Source: Flavisphingomonas formosensis (GTDB lineage Bacteria; Pseudomonadota; Alphaproteobacteria; Sphingomonadales; Sphingomonadaceae). Taken from it: a DNA stretch of 64,000 nt. The notes under the pieces were generated by a model. That model did not search any database. It saw only the letters and a list, made by a program, of their open reading frames with translations, and was not told the origin of the DNA. Every line of letters begins with the position of its first letter. Within the stretch, counting starts at the first letter, position 1. Below are positions 35,504 through 45,006 of the stretch, piece by piece. Location: the NCBI RefSeq assembly GCF_009755815.1, contig NZ_WRPK01000002.1, positions 186,001 to 250,000 on the forward strand, read 5' to 3'. The position numbers and the translations under genes were made by a program.

Positions 35504-36309
35504 GCAGAGCCTTTCGCAAAGTCCAGCGCAGCAACGAGGATGCGGGCAAGATCGCTCCGCAGCGGTGCGGCGAAATCGGGATCATAAGGTGGTGGCCAGT
35601 CGGGCGAGGCGGCCAGCTCCGCCGGCTCGCGCAGATAGGCGCGCATCGCGATTTCCATCTGGACCGCGTGGACACCCTCCTGCGGTCGCCCATAATGGCG
35701 CGTCGTCCAGCCGCCGCGAAACCGGCCGTTAAGCACATGGCTGCGGCCGGACGCCGCCGCCGCGCCCGTCACTGCTGCCTCAAGAACCGGATCGCAGGTG
35801 GCGCCGCGATCGGTGCCGATGTTGAGCTCGGGCAACTCGCCGTCGAACAGGCGGGGCACGCGGCTGCGGATCGAATGGCAATCATAGACCACCACGCGCG
35901 GATGCAGCGCCCGCAGCCGCGCGATCTCGCCTGACAGCGCGGCATGATAGGGATCGAAGCAGGCCTCGCGCCGCGCGGCGATGGCGGCCGCGTCGGGCTC
36001 GGCGCCGGGCTCATAGAGCGGCACGCCGTCGAACGTCTCGGTCGGGCACAGGCCGGTCGTGGTCTGCCCCGGATAGAGCGATGCGCCGGAGGGGTCGCGG
36101 TTGCAGTCGATGATCGTGCGCGAAATATCGGTCCAGACCAAGGTCGCTTCGGCAAGGCCCTCATAGAGCGCGCGGATATGCCAGTCCGCATCGATGGTCG
36201 CGACCGCGTCGCGCAGCCCATCCACAAACCGGTCCGGCAACACGCTGCCGCCATGCGGGAAAGCGAGGATCAGCGGCGTCTCGCGCCGCTCGACATGCAG
36301 CCAGCCCAT
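35500..36309 (-). CDS. hutG: N-formylglutamate deformylase
   Basis: The 269-aa zinc amidohydrolase has '[13 protein letters not shown]' (metal His), '[15 protein letters not shown]' and '[18 protein letters not shown]', plus '[20 protein letters not shown]'. It splits N-formylglutamate into glutamate and formate, the last step of the five-step hut route, and so fits the presence of hutF. The start overlaps the hutH stop by one base (TGATG) and the stop overlaps the hutU start. Confidence 0.95.
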   Translation of the reverse strand: MGWLHVERRETPLILAFPHGGSVLPDRFVDGLRDAVATIDADWHIRALYEGLAEATLVWTDISRTIIDCNRDPSGASLYPGQTTTGLCPTETFDGVPLYEPGAEPDAAAIAARREACFDPYHAALSGEIARLRALHPRVVVYDCHSIRSRVPRLFDGELPELNIGTDRGATCDPVLEAAVTGAAAASGRSHVLNGRFRGGWTTRHYGRPQEGVHAVQMEIAMRAYLREPAELAASPDWPPPYDPDFAAPLRSDLARILVAALDFAKGSA

Positions 36310-37826
36310 CAGGCCACCCCCGGCAGCGGCCCGACCGCCGCGATCAGCGCGGGCGAGCGCATGAGCGCGGTCGCCGCCGCCATGTCCGGCGCCATGTGCC
36401 GGTCATGGTCGAGCATCGGCACCTGCGCCCGCAGCAGCGCGCGCACCGCCTCGACCGGCGCGCTCGAAGCGAGCGGCGCGTGGAAATCGCAGCCCTGCGC
36501 CCCGGCCAGGAGCTCGATGCCGAGGATCGCCTCGACATTGGCCGCCATCTCGGCCAGCCGCCGCGCGCCATGCGCCGCCATCGAGACATGATCCTCCTGA
36601 TTGGCGGAGGTCGGAATCGAATCGACGCTGGCCGGCGTCGCGCGCTGCCTGTTCTCGGAGACGAGCGCGGCGGCGGTCACCTGCGGGATCATGAAGCCCG
36701 AATTGAGCCCCGGCTGCGGCGTCAGGAAGGCCGGCAACCCCGACAGCGCCGGATCGACGAGCATGGCGATGCGCCGCTCGGCCAGGCTGCCGATCTCGCA
36801 CAAGGCCAGCGCGATCATGTCCGCCGCGAAGGCGACCGGCTCCGCATGGAAATTGCCGCCGGACAGGGCCTCGTCGCTTTCCGCGAAGATCAGCGGATTG
36901 TCCGACACGCCGTTCGCCTCGACGATCAGCGTGTCCGCCGCCTTGCGCAGCAGATCGAGCACCGCGCCCATCACCTGCGGCTGGCAGCGCAGGCAATAGG
37001 GATCCTGCACGCGGACATCGTTGTCGCGATGCGAGGCGCGGATCGCCGAACCCGCCATCATCGCGCGCAGCGCATCGGCCGTCTCGATCTGGCCCTTATG
37101 GCCGCGCAGCACATGGATGCGATGATCGAAAGGCGCGTCCGATCCCTTCGCCGCCTCAGTGGACAGAATACCGGTGATCAACGCGGCGCGGTAGAGACGC
37201 TCGGCCGCGAACAGGCCGGATAGCGCATAGGCGGTCGAGAATTGCGTGCCGTTGAGCAGCGCGAGCCCTTCCTTGGGGCCGAGCGTGGCGGGCGCGAGCC
37301 CGGCGCGGGCCAGCGCCTCGGCGGCCGGCAGCCGCTCGCCTGCGACGATGATCTCGCCGACGCCGATCATCGCCGCGGTCATATGCGCGAGCGGCGCGAG
37401 ATCGCCCGACGCGCCGACCGATCCCTGCGCCGGCACGACCGGCGTCAGCCCGCGCGCCAGCATCGCCTCGAGCAGATCGACCGTCGCGACGCTGACCCCG
37501 GAGGCCCCGCGCGCGAGGCTGGCGAGCTTCAGCGCCATCATCAGCCGCGAGACCGGCACCGGCATCGCCTCGCCCACGCCCGCCGCATGGGACAGCACGA
37601 TGTTGCGCTGGAGCGTCGCGAGATCGCCGGCCTCGATCCGCACGCTCGCCAGCTTCCCGAAGCCGGTGTTGATGCCGTAGACCGGCTTGCCCTTCGCCAG
37701 TATCCGCTCCACCGCCGCCGCGCTCTCCGCGATGGCAGGGCGGCAGGCGGGATCGAGCGCCGCGTCGGCGCCCTCATGGATGGCGCGCCAGTCCGCATAG
37801 GATATGGCGCCGGGGGTCAGCAGCAT
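36309..37826 (-). CDS. hutH: Histidine ammonia-lyase
   Basis: The 505-aa enzyme removes ammonia from histidine to form urocanate. The self-made MIO electrophile arises from Ala139-Ser140-Gly141 in '[15 protein letters not shown]'. '[11 protein letters not shown]' supplies the catalytic Tyr region; '[15 protein letters not shown]' and 'NQEDHVSM' are further family segments. It overlaps hutI by 10 bases and hutG by one, consistent with tight coupling. Confidence 0.97.
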   Translation of the reverse strand: MLLTPGAISYADWRAIHEGADAALDPACRPAIAESAAAVERILAKGKPVYGINTGFGKLASVRIEAGDLATLQRNIVLSHAAGVGEAMPVPVSRLMMALKLASLARGASGVSVATVDLLEAMLARGLTPVVPAQGSVGASGDLAPLAHMTAAMIGVGEIIVAGERLPAAEALARAGLAPATLGPKEGLALLNGTQFSTAYALSGLFAAERLYRAALITGILSTEAAKGSDAPFDHRIHVLRGHKGQIETADALRAMMAGSAIRASHRDNDVRVQDPYCLRCQPQVMGAVLDLLRKAADTLIVEANGVSDNPLIFAESDEALSGGNFHAEPVAFAADMIALALCEIGSLAERRIAMLVDPALSGLPAFLTPQPGLNSGFMIPQVTAAALVSENRQRATPASVDSIPTSANQEDHVSMAAHGARRLAEMAANVEAILGIELLAGAQGCDFHAPLASSAPVEAVRALLRAQVPMLDHDRHMAPDMAAATALMRSPALIAAVGPLPGVA

Positions 37827-39004
37827 CGGCCGTCCTTCACGCGGGCAGAAAGGGGATTGAAGCCGATCCGGTAGACGAGGTCGGCGGGCTCGGAGATGTC
37901 CCAGAGGACGAGGTCGCAGGCCTTGCCGGCCTCCAGCGTGCCGATCTCACCGCCGAGCCCGAGCGCACGGGCGGCATGGACGGTGACGCCGCGCAGCGCC
38001 TCCTCCACGGTCAGGCCGAACAGCGTCGCGCCCATGTTGAGCATCAGCAGCAGCGAGGTGGTCGGCGAGGTGCCGGGATTGCAGTCGGTCGCGAGCGCGA
38101 TCGCCACGCCATGCCGGCGGAGGAGATCGACCGGCGGCTTCTGCGTCTCGCGCATGAAGTAATAGGCGCCGGGCAGCAGCACCGCGACGGTGCCCGCTTC
38201 CGCCATGGCGCGCACGTCCGCCTCATCGGCATGTTCGAGATGATCGGCCGAGAGCGCGCCATAGGCTGCGGCCAGGCTCGCGCCGTGCAGCGCGGAGAGT
38301 TGCTCGGCATGGAGCTTCACCGGCAGGCCCGCGGTCCGGGCGGCGCGGAACACCCGCTCGGTCTGCGCGGGGCTGAAGCCGATGCCCTCGCAAAAGGCGT
38401 CGACCGCATCGGCCAATCCCACCGCGGCGGGGATCATCGCCTCGCTCACCAGGTCGACATAGGCATCCGCCCGGCCCGCATATTCGGGCGGCAGCGCATG
38501 GGCGCCGAGCAGCGTCGCGGCGACGCGCACCGCCCGCTCGCCCTCCAGCGCACGGGCGGCGCGCAGCATCTTGAGCTCGTCGTCGAGGGTCAGGCCATAG
38601 CCCGACTTGATCTCGATCGTCGTCACCCCCTCGGCAAGCAGCGCATCGAGCCGGGGCAGCGCGGCGGCGACAAGCGCCGCCTCGTCCGCCGCGCGCGTCG
38701 CGCGCATTGTCGCCACGATGCCGCCGCCGGCCCGCGCAATCTCCTCATAGCTCACGCCTGCGAGCCGCATCGCCCATTCGCTTGAGCGGTTGCCGGCATG
38801 AACCAGATGGGTGTGGCAATCGATCAGCCCCGGCGTGATCCAGCGCCCCGCGCAGTCGATCGTCTCCGCCGCATCGGGCGCTCGCGAAGCCGGCCCGACA
38901 TAGGCGATCCGCCCGTCCCGGCACGCGATCGCGCCGTCCTCGACGATGCCGAGGCCATCGCCGGTCATCGTGGCGAGTCGTGCATGGGTCCACAGCCGAT
39001 CCAT
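37817..39004 (-). CDS. hutI: Imidazolonepropionase
   Basis: The 395-aa amidohydrolase opens imidazolonepropionate to formiminoglutamate. Metal ligands are visible in '[12 protein letters not shown]', 'KLHAEQLS', 'ADHLEHADE' and '[11 protein letters not shown]'. ATG 39004 gives the family-like start '[13 protein letters not shown]'; an upstream reading to 39259 runs antisense through the promoter and hutF. It is the first gene of hutIHGU, divergent from hutF with 61 bases between and the palindromic operator in that gap. Confidence 0.96.
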   Translation of the reverse strand: MDRLWTHARLATMTGDGLGIVEDGAIACRDGRIAYVGPASRAPDAAETIDCAGRWITPGLIDCHTHLVHAGNRSSEWAMRLAGVSYEEIARAGGGIVATMRATRAADEAALVAAALPRLDALLAEGVTTIEIKSGYGLTLDDELKMLRAARALEGERAVRVAATLLGAHALPPEYAGRADAYVDLVSEAMIPAAVGLADAVDAFCEGIGFSPAQTERVFRAARTAGLPVKLHAEQLSALHGASLAAAYGALSADHLEHADEADVRAMAEAGTVAVLLPGAYYFMRETQKPPVDLLRRHGVAIALATDCNPGTSPTTSLLLMLNMGATLFGLTVEEALRGVTVHAARALGLGGEIGTLEAGKACDLVLWDISEPADLVYRIGFNPLSARVKDGRCC

Positions 39005-39030
39005 CCATCCAATCTTGCCTGATACGCCCT

Positions 39031-39046
39031 TTATGTCTAGACATAA
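39031..39046. promoter_or_regulatory. Perfect 16-bp palindrome, likely HutC operator
   Basis: TTATGTCTAGACATAA is fully symmetric and contains GTCTAGAC, which fits the GT-n-TA-n-AC core of HutC-subfamily GntR operators. It lies in the 61-base gap between divergent hutI and hutF, so one site could repress both arms. hutC is the second gene of the right arm. Confidence 0.85.
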
Positions 39047-39065
39047 TCGACAGCGGAGGAGAGGC

Positions 39066-40424
39066 ATGGCGATGGAGATGCTCTGGTTCGACATGGCGTG
39101 GCTGCCGGGAGGCTGGGCGCGGCAGGTGCGGATCGGCATGACGGGTGGGCGGATCGCGCAGATCGAGACCGGCGCCACCCCGCAGTCCGGCGACGAACGG
39201 CACGCCATCGCCCTGCCCGGTCTCGGCAATGTCCACAGCCATGGCTTCCAGCGCGGCATGGCCGGGCTTTCCGAGCGGCGCGGGCGGCCCGATGACGATT
39301 TCTGGAGCTGGCGCGAGGTGATGTACCGCTTCCTCGACCGGCTGACCCCGGAGGATATCGCCGCGATCAGCGCGCAGGCCTATGCGGAGATGCTGGAGAG
39401 CGGCTACACGCGCGTCGGTGAGTTTCATTATCTGCACAATGATCCGAACGGACGCCGCTATGCCGATCCCGCCGAGACCGCGGGCGCGATCGTCGCGGCG
39501 GCCGGGGCGGCGGGGATCGGCCTCACCCTACTGCCCGTCTTCTACGCGCATGGCGATTTCGGCGGAGCGCCGCCCTCGCCCGGCCAGCGCCGCTTCCTGT
39601 CGGACATCGACGGCTTCGCCCGGCTGGTCGAGGCGAGCCGCGCCCATCTGCCCGCCGACGCCGCGCTCGGCATCGCGCCCCATTCGCTACGCGCCGTCAC
39701 CCCGGAAGAGCTGGCCGCGATCCTGCCGCTGGCCGGCGGAACCGGGCCGATCCACATCCACGCCGCCGAGCAGCGCCGCGAGGTGGACGCCTGCCTCGCC
39801 TGGAGCGGTGCGCGGCCGGTGCAATGGCTGCTCGATCAGGCACAGGTCGACGCGCGCTGGTGCCTCGTCCACGCCACCCATCTCGACGCGCGAGAGATCG
39901 CCGGGCTGGCAGCCAGCGGCGCGGCCGCAGGGCTCTGCCCGGTGACGGAGGCCAATCTCGGCGATGGCATCTTCCCCGGCACGGCCTGGCGCGCCGCCGG
40001 CGGCCGCTTCGCGACGGGCACGGATTCGAACATCGCGATCGACGCCGCAGCAGAGCTGCGCGCGCTGGAATATTCGCAGCGCCTCGCCCATCGTCGGCGC
40101 GCGCTGATGGCGGACGAAGCGAGCCCGTCGGTGGGCGAGACGCTGTTCGCCGCCGCGCTGGCCGGCGGCGCGCAGGCTCTCGGCGTGGAGGCCGGTCTCA
40201 CCCGCGGCGCGCCGGCCGACATCGTGACGCTCGATGCGGCGCATCCCGCGCTGGCCGGCGCCGACGCGGCGACGATGCTCGACCGGTGGATCTTTGCCGG
40301 CCGCCCCGGCATCGTCGACACGGTCTGGCGCGGCGGCCGGCGCCGCGTGGCGGGTGGGCGGCACGTCGATGGCGAGGCAATCGCGCTGCGCTACCGCGCC
40401 ACGCTGGAAAAGCTGCTGACATGA
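39066..40424 (+). CDS. hutF: Formimidoylglutamate deiminase
   Basis: The 452-aa amidohydrolase converts formiminoglutamate to N-formylglutamate and ammonia. '[15 protein letters not shown]' holds the metal HxH, '[14 protein letters not shown]' and 'LVHATHLD' further ligands, and '[15 protein letters not shown]' the late Asp. GGAGGAG just before ATG 39066 decides the start. The stop overlaps hutC as ATGA. Confidence 0.95.
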   Translation: MAMEMLWFDMAWLPGGWARQVRIGMTGGRIAQIETGATPQSGDERHAIALPGLGNVHSHGFQRGMAGLSERRGRPDDDFWSWREVMYRFLDRLTPEDIAAISAQAYAEMLESGYTRVGEFHYLHNDPNGRRYADPAETAGAIVAAAGAAGIGLTLLPVFYAHGDFGGAPPSPGQRRFLSDIDGFARLVEASRAHLPADAALGIAPHSLRAVTPEELAAILPLAGGTGPIHIHAAEQRREVDACLAWSGARPVQWLLDQAQVDARWCLVHATHLDAREIAGLAASGAAAGLCPVTEANLGDGIFPGTAWRAAGGRFATGTDSNIAIDAAAELRALEYSQRLAHRRRALMADEASPSVGETLFAAALAGGAQALGVEAGLTRGAPADIVTLDAAHPALAGADAATMLDRWIFAGRPGIVDTVWRGGRRRVAGGRHVDGEAIALRYRATLEKLLT

Positions 40425-41116
40425 CGCTGGAACAGCGCATCCGATCGGATATCGAAGAGCGGATCCATTCGGGCGAATGGCCGCCGGGCACGCGCATCCC
40501 GTTCGAGCATGAACTGGTGGAACGCTATGGCTGCGCGCGCGCGACGGTCAGCAAGGCGCTGGAAAGCCTCGCGCGGGCCGGGTTGATCGAGCGGCGGCGC
40601 AAGGCGGGCAGCTTCGTCGCGCATCCGCAGGTTCATTCGGCGGTACTCGACGTGCCGGATCTGCCGCAGCTCATCGCCTCGCGCGGGGAGATTTACCGGT
40701 GGGACCGGGGTGTGCGCCGCATGGCCCTCCCGTCCGATCTCGCCGATGAAACCGGGATAGGCCGGCCCGCGCTGCTGATTGAGGGGACCCACCACAGCGG
40801 CGCCTCCGCCTTCGGCATCGAGACGCGCCTGATCGCGCTTGACGCGGTGCCGGACGCCGCAAAGGAAAGCTTCCTGATGACGCCGCCGGGCACCTGGCTG
40901 CTCAGCCACACGCCCTGGACCCAGGCCCGCCACCGCATTCGTGCCGTCGCCGCGACCGGATCGGTCGCGCGGCGGCTAGGTGTGGTCTCCGGAACCGCCT
41001 GCCTGGAGCTGCAGCGCTGGACCTGGCGCTCCGGCGTGCCGGTGACGCATGTGACCCAGCTTTTCCCCGGCGACCGCTACGACATCGTCGCCGAGTTCAA
41101 GCCGGGGGCACAATAA
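40421..41116 (+). CDS. hutC: Histidine utilisation repressor, GntR family HutC type
   Basis: The 231-aa regulator has an N-terminal winged helix ('RIRSDIEERIHSGEWPPGTR', 'CARATVSKALESLARAGLIERRRKAGSFVA') and a UTRA ligand domain (about residues 85-225). In known systems urocanate is the inducer. It overlaps hutF by four bases and thus probably controls its own synthesis through the palindrome at 39031. Confidence 0.93.
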   Translation: MTLEQRIRSDIEERIHSGEWPPGTRIPFEHELVERYGCARATVSKALESLARAGLIERRRKAGSFVAHPQVHSAVLDVPDLPQLIASRGEIYRWDRGVRRMALPSDLADETGIGRPALLIEGTHHSGASAFGIETRLIALDAVPDAAKESFLMTPPGTWLLSHTPWTQARHRIRAVAATGSVARRLGVVSGTACLELQRWTWRSGVPVTHVTQLFPGDRYDIVAEFKPGAQ

Positions 41117-41264
41117 TCATCCTCCCCGGAACGGGGAGGGGAACCGCGCGTAGCGCGGTGGAGGGGCGAGCCGGTTGCCCAAAGCGATGCCGTGGCGACT
41201 GGAGCGAGCGGGAGCCCCTCCACCGCCTTTCAGGCCGTCCCCCTCCCCGTTCCGGGGAGGATGA
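41117..41264. repeat. 148-bp MITE-like element with 25-bp perfect terminal inverted repeats
   Basis: The outer arms 41117-41141 and 41240-41264 are exact reverse complements, each itself containing the small palindrome CCCCGGAACGGGG or its complement. Inner arms GGTGGAGGGGC (41157-41167) and GCCCCTCCACC (41214-41224) also pair. The element fills the space between hutC and the Rieske gene, and could end both convergent transcripts. No open frame inside. Confidence 0.88.
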
Positions 41265-41272
41265 AGAAGCCC

Positions 41273-42244
41273 TCACACATAATAGCTGTCCTGATATTGC
41301 CGCCACTTCATGATCGGCCCGTCGCCGGCGCACAGCCGCGGCTTGGTCAGGTGCTTCTTGAAATTGAGGACGCGGAAGTCCTTCTCGGTCTCATAGGCGG
41401 TATTGTCGGCGAAGGGCTTGCCCATCGCGGCATTGGCCTCTTCCGATCCCATGTCGCGCACATAATAGCGGCTGACCTGGCGGAAGGTTTCATTGTCGAT
41501 CGGCGTCGCCGTCACGCATTGCAGGAAGCCGAAGCCGGGCCCCTCGGTGATCGCCGTCACCATCGACACGCCGGTGAAATTATTCTCGAACCGGGTGATC
41601 TGATATTGCTCGCCCCGCGGCGGGACGAAGCGGCACTGCAGGCCGTGGGGCCTGGGCTCGATCGCCTCGATCACCGGCAGGTTCACGCTGTTGTGAAGCT
41701 GCTGGACATGCGCCGTGTCGAACAGATTCTCGAACAGGTCGCGATAGGGGCAGGTCGAGATCCACTCGTGCGTGGTGTAGTAGGTCCAGGGCACGCCCGT
41801 CTCGCCGGCGCGGGTATAGGGCTCATGGTCGGGCTCGGCGCCCGCCGGATGATACCACATCAGCACCATGCCATCGACCTCGCGGGTCGGATAGAGATCG
41901 AGCTTCACGCTCGCCGGCACCAGCACATCGGTATAGGGGATGTGCACGCAGCGCCCGGTGGCGCCGTCGAACTGCCATTTGTGGAAGGGGCAGGTGATCT
42001 TGCCGTCCGCAATCGCGCCGTCATGGCTGGCGAGATGCGCACCCAGATGCGGGCAGAAGGCGCCGCTCACCTGCGCCGCACCGTCGGCGGTGCGATAGAC
42101 GATCAGGTCCTCGCTCAGATACCGCACCGGAAGCATGGTATCGCCGGTGACTTCCGCCGCCTCGGCGACCGCATACCACCCCTTCGGAAATCCGGTATCG
42201 GGGGCTCGCAATTGCATCGGACTCGCTTGCAGTGCTGCCGGCAT
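41273..42244 (-). CDS. Rieske non-heme iron oxygenase, alpha subunit (KshA-like)
   Basis: The 323-aa protein has the Rieske 2Fe-2S site Cys64-x-His66 and Cys85-x2-His88 ('FCPHLGAHL', 'CPFHKWQFD'). The mononuclear iron site is in 'ENLFDTAHVQQLHN' with bridging Asp176 and ligands His179 and His184. Size and layout resemble single-subunit oxygenases such as 3-ketosteroid 9-alpha-hydroxylase rather than two-subunit arene dioxygenases. No reductase gene is adjacent. The substrate is not determined. Confidence 0.88.
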   Translation of the reverse strand: MPAALQASPMQLRAPDTGFPKGWYAVAEAAEVTGDTMLPVRYLSEDLIVYRTADGAAQVSGAFCPHLGAHLASHDGAIADGKITCPFHKWQFDGATGRCVHIPYTDVLVPASVKLDLYPTREVDGMVLMWYHPAGAEPDHEPYTRAGETGVPWTYYTTHEWISTCPYRDLFENLFDTAHVQQLHNSVNLPVIEAIEPRPHGLQCRFVPPRGEQYQITRFENNFTGVSMVTAITEGPGFGFLQCVTATPIDNETFRQVSRYYVRDMGSEEANAAMGKPFADNTAYETEKDFRVLNFKKHLTKPRLCAGDGPIMKWRQYQDSYYV

Positions 42245-42392
42245 GATGATCTCTCCGCTCTGATCCTGTTATGATACGGAGCGTATCGCAAATCGGATCG
42301 AGCCGGAAGAAGGCCGCCACCGCCTATATTTTGTGATGACATGCGATGCGCGGTGGCAATTGGACGAAGGCTTTCGCCGCCGGCCGCGAAGG

Positions 42393-43298
42393 TCAGAAGG
42401 TACTCGCCAACGCGTCGCGCGGAAATCCCGCCGCGAGATGATCGATCAGGGCACGGACCGCGGGCGGAAGGCCCCGGCGGGTCGTGAAGACGAGATGCAC
42501 GATGCCCTGCTGGCCGCGCCAGGCGGGAAGCACGTGCACCAGCCGGCCGTCCGCCAGGGCCTCGCGGCACAGATGATCGGGCAGCAGGGCGACGCCGAGA
42601 CCATCGATCGCGGCTTCCCGCACCGTTTCCATGTCGCCGCAGCCGAGCCGCGGTCCGTGTCGCAACAGATGGGCGTGCCCGTCCGCCGTCTCCAGATGCC
42701 ATTCGATCTCGCCCCCGGCATCGCTGGTCGCCAGGGTCGGTTGCGCCGCGAGCTGCTCCACGGCGCCCAGCTGGCTCGCGATGCGCGGTGCGGCGACTAG
42801 GATGCGGATCGAGCGCCCGAGCGAGCGCATGGTGAGCGCGGCGTCGCTGGTGAGCGTCGCCCGCACGCGCAACGCCAGATCGATGCGCTCCTCGATCAGA
42901 TCGACCGCGCGATCCGTCGCCAGCAACTGAAGCCGCACTTTCGGATAACGGGCGAGGAACGTCGCGACCAGGCCGGACACGAGCTCCATCATCCCGGTCG
43001 GACAGCTGAAGCGGATGCGGCCATGCGGTTCGGCCTGCGCCTGCGCCACGACCGCCTCCGCCTGCTCCGCCTCCGCCAGCATGGCCCGGCACCGCTCGTA
43101 AAAGGCCTGGCCGACATCGGTGACCCGGAAGCGCCGGCTCGACCGCTCGATCAGCCGCATGCCCAGCCGCGCTTCCAGCGCTGCGACGCGGCGGCTGAGC
43201 TTCGATTTGGGCTCGCGCAGCGCTCGGCCGGCCGCGGCAAAGCCGCCCTGCGCGACGACCTCGGCGAAATAGGCATAGTCGTTGAGGTCATTGCGCAT
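42393..43298 (-). CDS. LysR-family transcriptional regulator
   Basis: The 301-aa protein has an N-terminal winged helix ('DYAYFAEVVAQGGFAAAGRALREPKSKLSRRVAALEARLG'-type region, residues 6-65) and a C-terminal periplasmic-binding-like effector domain. Start ATG 43298 is favoured over the adjacent ATG 43301 because GGAGG lies seven bases before it. It is divergent from the SDR gene, the classic arrangement for a regulator and its target. The inducer is unknown. Confidence 0.9.
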   Translation of the reverse strand: MRNDLNDYAYFAEVVAQGGFAAAGRALREPKSKLSRRVAALEARLGMRLIERSSRRFRVTDVGQAFYERCRAMLAEAEQAEAVVAQAQAEPHGRIRFSCPTGMMELVSGLVATFLARYPKVRLQLLATDRAVDLIEERIDLALRVRATLTSDAALTMRSLGRSIRILVAAPRIASQLGAVEQLAAQPTLATSDAGGEIEWHLETADGHAHLLRHGPRLGCGDMETVREAAIDGLGVALLPDHLCREALADGRLVHVLPAWRGQQGIVHLVFTTRRGLPPAVRALIDHLAAGFPRDALASTF

Positions 43299-43375
43299 CA
43301 TCGTTCCTCCAATGGAACGCTACGTGCCATATTTGCCGTCTACTCGCATCATCGTTCCGTGAATACCTCCAATGG
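43294..43375. promoter_or_regulatory. Repeated operator-like sites between the LysR and SDR genes
   Basis: CGCATCATCGTTCC occurs at 43294-43307 and 43345-43358, and CCTCCAATGG at 43306-43315 and 43366-43375. CGTTCC-tccaat-GGAACG (43302-43319) is a perfect inverted repeat at the very start of the regulator gene and overlaps its ribosome site. This suggests two related LysR binding sites, one autoregulatory. Confidence 0.55.
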
Positions 43376-43415
43376 GCAGCCGGCACAGTGCCGGATCGCA
43401 TGACGGAGAAAGACG

Positions 43416-44168
43416 ATGAGCAACAGGTTCGACAACAAGGTGGTGGTGGTGACCGGCGGCACGAGCGGCATCGGCCTGGCCACGGCCAAGGCCTTTGCGG
43501 CCGAAGGTGCAGCGGTGTTCGTCACCGGCCGCCGGCAGGACGCCCTCGATGCGGCGGTGAAGCAGATCGGCGGCCGAGTGACCGGCGTCCAGGGCGACAT
43601 GGCGAAGCTCGCCGACATCGACCGTCTCTATGATGCCGTGCAGCAGCGCCATGCCCAGATCGACGTGGTGTTCGCCAACGCCGGCGGCGGCGAGCTCGCC
43701 CCGCTCGGCACGATCACGGAGGAACATTATCAGCAGACCTTCGACGCCAATGTGAAGGGCGTGCTGTTCACCGTGCAGAAGGCGCTGCCGCTGCTGCGCG
43801 ACGGCGCCTCGATCATCCTCACCTCCTCGACCACCAGCATCTCGGGCACGCCCGCGTTCAGCGTCTATTCGGCCACCAAGGCGGCAGTACGCAACTTCGC
43901 CCGCAACTGGATCCTCGATCTCAAGGATCGCCGCATCCGGGTCAATGCGATCAGTCCGGGGCTCACCGAAACGGCCGGCCTCAACGACCTGTTCGGCGGC
44001 GGTGACCAGGCCGAGGACACCAAGGCCTTTCTCTCTGCCCAGATCCCCGCGGGCCGCATCGGCCAGCCGGAGGAAATCGCCAGGGCCGTGCTGTTCCTCG
44101 CATCGGACGACGCAAGCTTCGTCAACGGTGTCGAGCTCTTCGTCGACGGCGGCCAGGCACAGATCTGA
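43416..44168 (+). CDS. Short-chain dehydrogenase/reductase (LysR-associated)
   Basis: The 250-aa classical SDR has 'VVVVTGGTSGIGLATAKAF', 'VFANAGGGE', catalytic Ser in 'LTSSTTSISG', 'YSATKAAV' and 'FVDGGQAQI'. 'VFVTGRRQ' suggests NADPH. Such LysR-divergent SDRs often act on small aldehydes or quinones, but this one's substrate is unknown. GGAGA lies 8 bases before ATG 43416. Confidence 0.9.
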   Translation: MSNRFDNKVVVVTGGTSGIGLATAKAFAAEGAAVFVTGRRQDALDAAVKQIGGRVTGVQGDMAKLADIDRLYDAVQQRHAQIDVVFANAGGGELAPLGTITEEHYQQTFDANVKGVLFTVQKALPLLRDGASIILTSSTTSISGTPAFSVYSATKAAVRNFARNWILDLKDRRIRVNAISPGLTETAGLNDLFGGGDQAEDTKAFLSAQIPAGRIGQPEEIARAVLFLASDDASFVNGVELFVDGGQAQI

Positions 44169-44208
44169 ACCTGAGGACTTGAGGCTGATCTGCCAGGGAT
44201 TTCCCGAT

Positions 44209-44254
44209 CCGCTTGCGCCGAGCATGTCGAAGCGCTCGAGCTCGGCGCAAGCGG
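44209..44254 (+). terminator. Perfect 15-bp hairpin after the SDR gene
   Basis: CCGCTTGCGCCGAGC (44209-44223) and its exact reverse complement (44240-44254) enclose a 16-base loop containing CATGTCGAAGCGCTC, which recalls the TTGTCGAAG core of family-1 repeats. It lies 40 bases after the SDR stop. There is no T-run. Confidence 0.55.
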
Positions 44255-44425
44255 GATAAGGTCATGATCACCGCAACCTGGCATCCGCAGGCCAAGCCGT
44301 GGACGGCCGGCTCAAGCAGGAGGGTCCGGCCGTCCTCCCGCAGAGGCAGCGGAAGATAGGGATATTCCTGATAGGGTGGCGGCTGCATTTGCTGTATACC
44401 GATGTTGCAACGGAAGGAGCATCCA

Positions 44426-44980
44426 ATGGCGAGCGCACACTCCCACGCACGCTGGGTCCGGCATCGCGGCAATTGGGGCTGGATCCTCGCTTATGGCCTG
44501 GTTTCGATCGGCATCGGCGTGCTGGCGCTGGCCGAGCCGCTGGCGACGGGTTTCGCGACCGGATTGTTCCTCGCTACATTGCTCATCCTCGGCGGCGCGA
44601 TCGCGCTGGCAGCCGGGTTCTCGACGCGGGGCTGGCATAATCACTGGCTCGACATCGTGACAGGGCTGGTGGCGATCGCCCTGGGCCTGCTCATCATATG
44701 GCACCCGTTTCTGGGTGCCATCTCGATCGTCTGGTTCATCGGCGCATGGCTGTTCACCGGCGGTATTCTGGAGCTGGTCGCAGGGTTCAGGGCAACGGAA
44801 CATCGCGGCATGCTGATCCTGCTCGGGATCGTCGACATGGTGCTGGGCCTCTATCTTTTCCTCGCCGGGCCGCTGACCGCCCTGTTCGTCCTCGCCCTGC
44901 TGGTAGGGCTGAGCTTCCTGTTCCGCGGCGCGATGCTCTGCCTGCTGGCGCTGCGGCTGCGGCGGCTGGCGCGGAGCTAG
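44426..44980 (+). CDS. HdeD-family membrane protein
   Basis: The 184-aa protein has about six hydrophobic segments arranged as three pairs ('WILAYGLVSIGIGVLALAEP', 'TGLFLATLLILGGAIALAAGF', 'IVTGLVAIALGLLIIWHP', 'IVWFIGAWLFTGGILELVAG', 'ILLGIVDMVLGLYLF', 'LFVLALLVGLSFLFRGAML'), the DUF308/HdeD pattern. E. coli HdeD supports acid resistance at high density. AAGGAG six bases before ATG 44426 fixes the start over the ATG at 44402. Confidence 0.9.
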   Translation: MASAHSHARWVRHRGNWGWILAYGLVSIGIGVLALAEPLATGFATGLFLATLLILGGAIALAAGFSTRGWHNHWLDIVTGLVAIALGLLIIWHPFLGAISIVWFIGAWLFTGGILELVAGFRATEHRGMLILLGIVDMVLGLYLFLAGPLTALFVLALLVGLSFLFRGAMLCLLALRLRRLARS

Positions 44981-45006
44981 GCCGAGAGGTCCAGCCGACA
45001 GCCCGC

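Noticed and set aside
33920-35587. A 555-codon plus-strand frame across hutU
   Set aside because: Antisense shadow of urocanate hydratase.
39824-40420. An upstream extension of hutC within hutF
   Set aside because: Out of frame with hutF, Arg-rich, and the GntR winged helix begins at ATG 40421, which overlaps the hutF stop.
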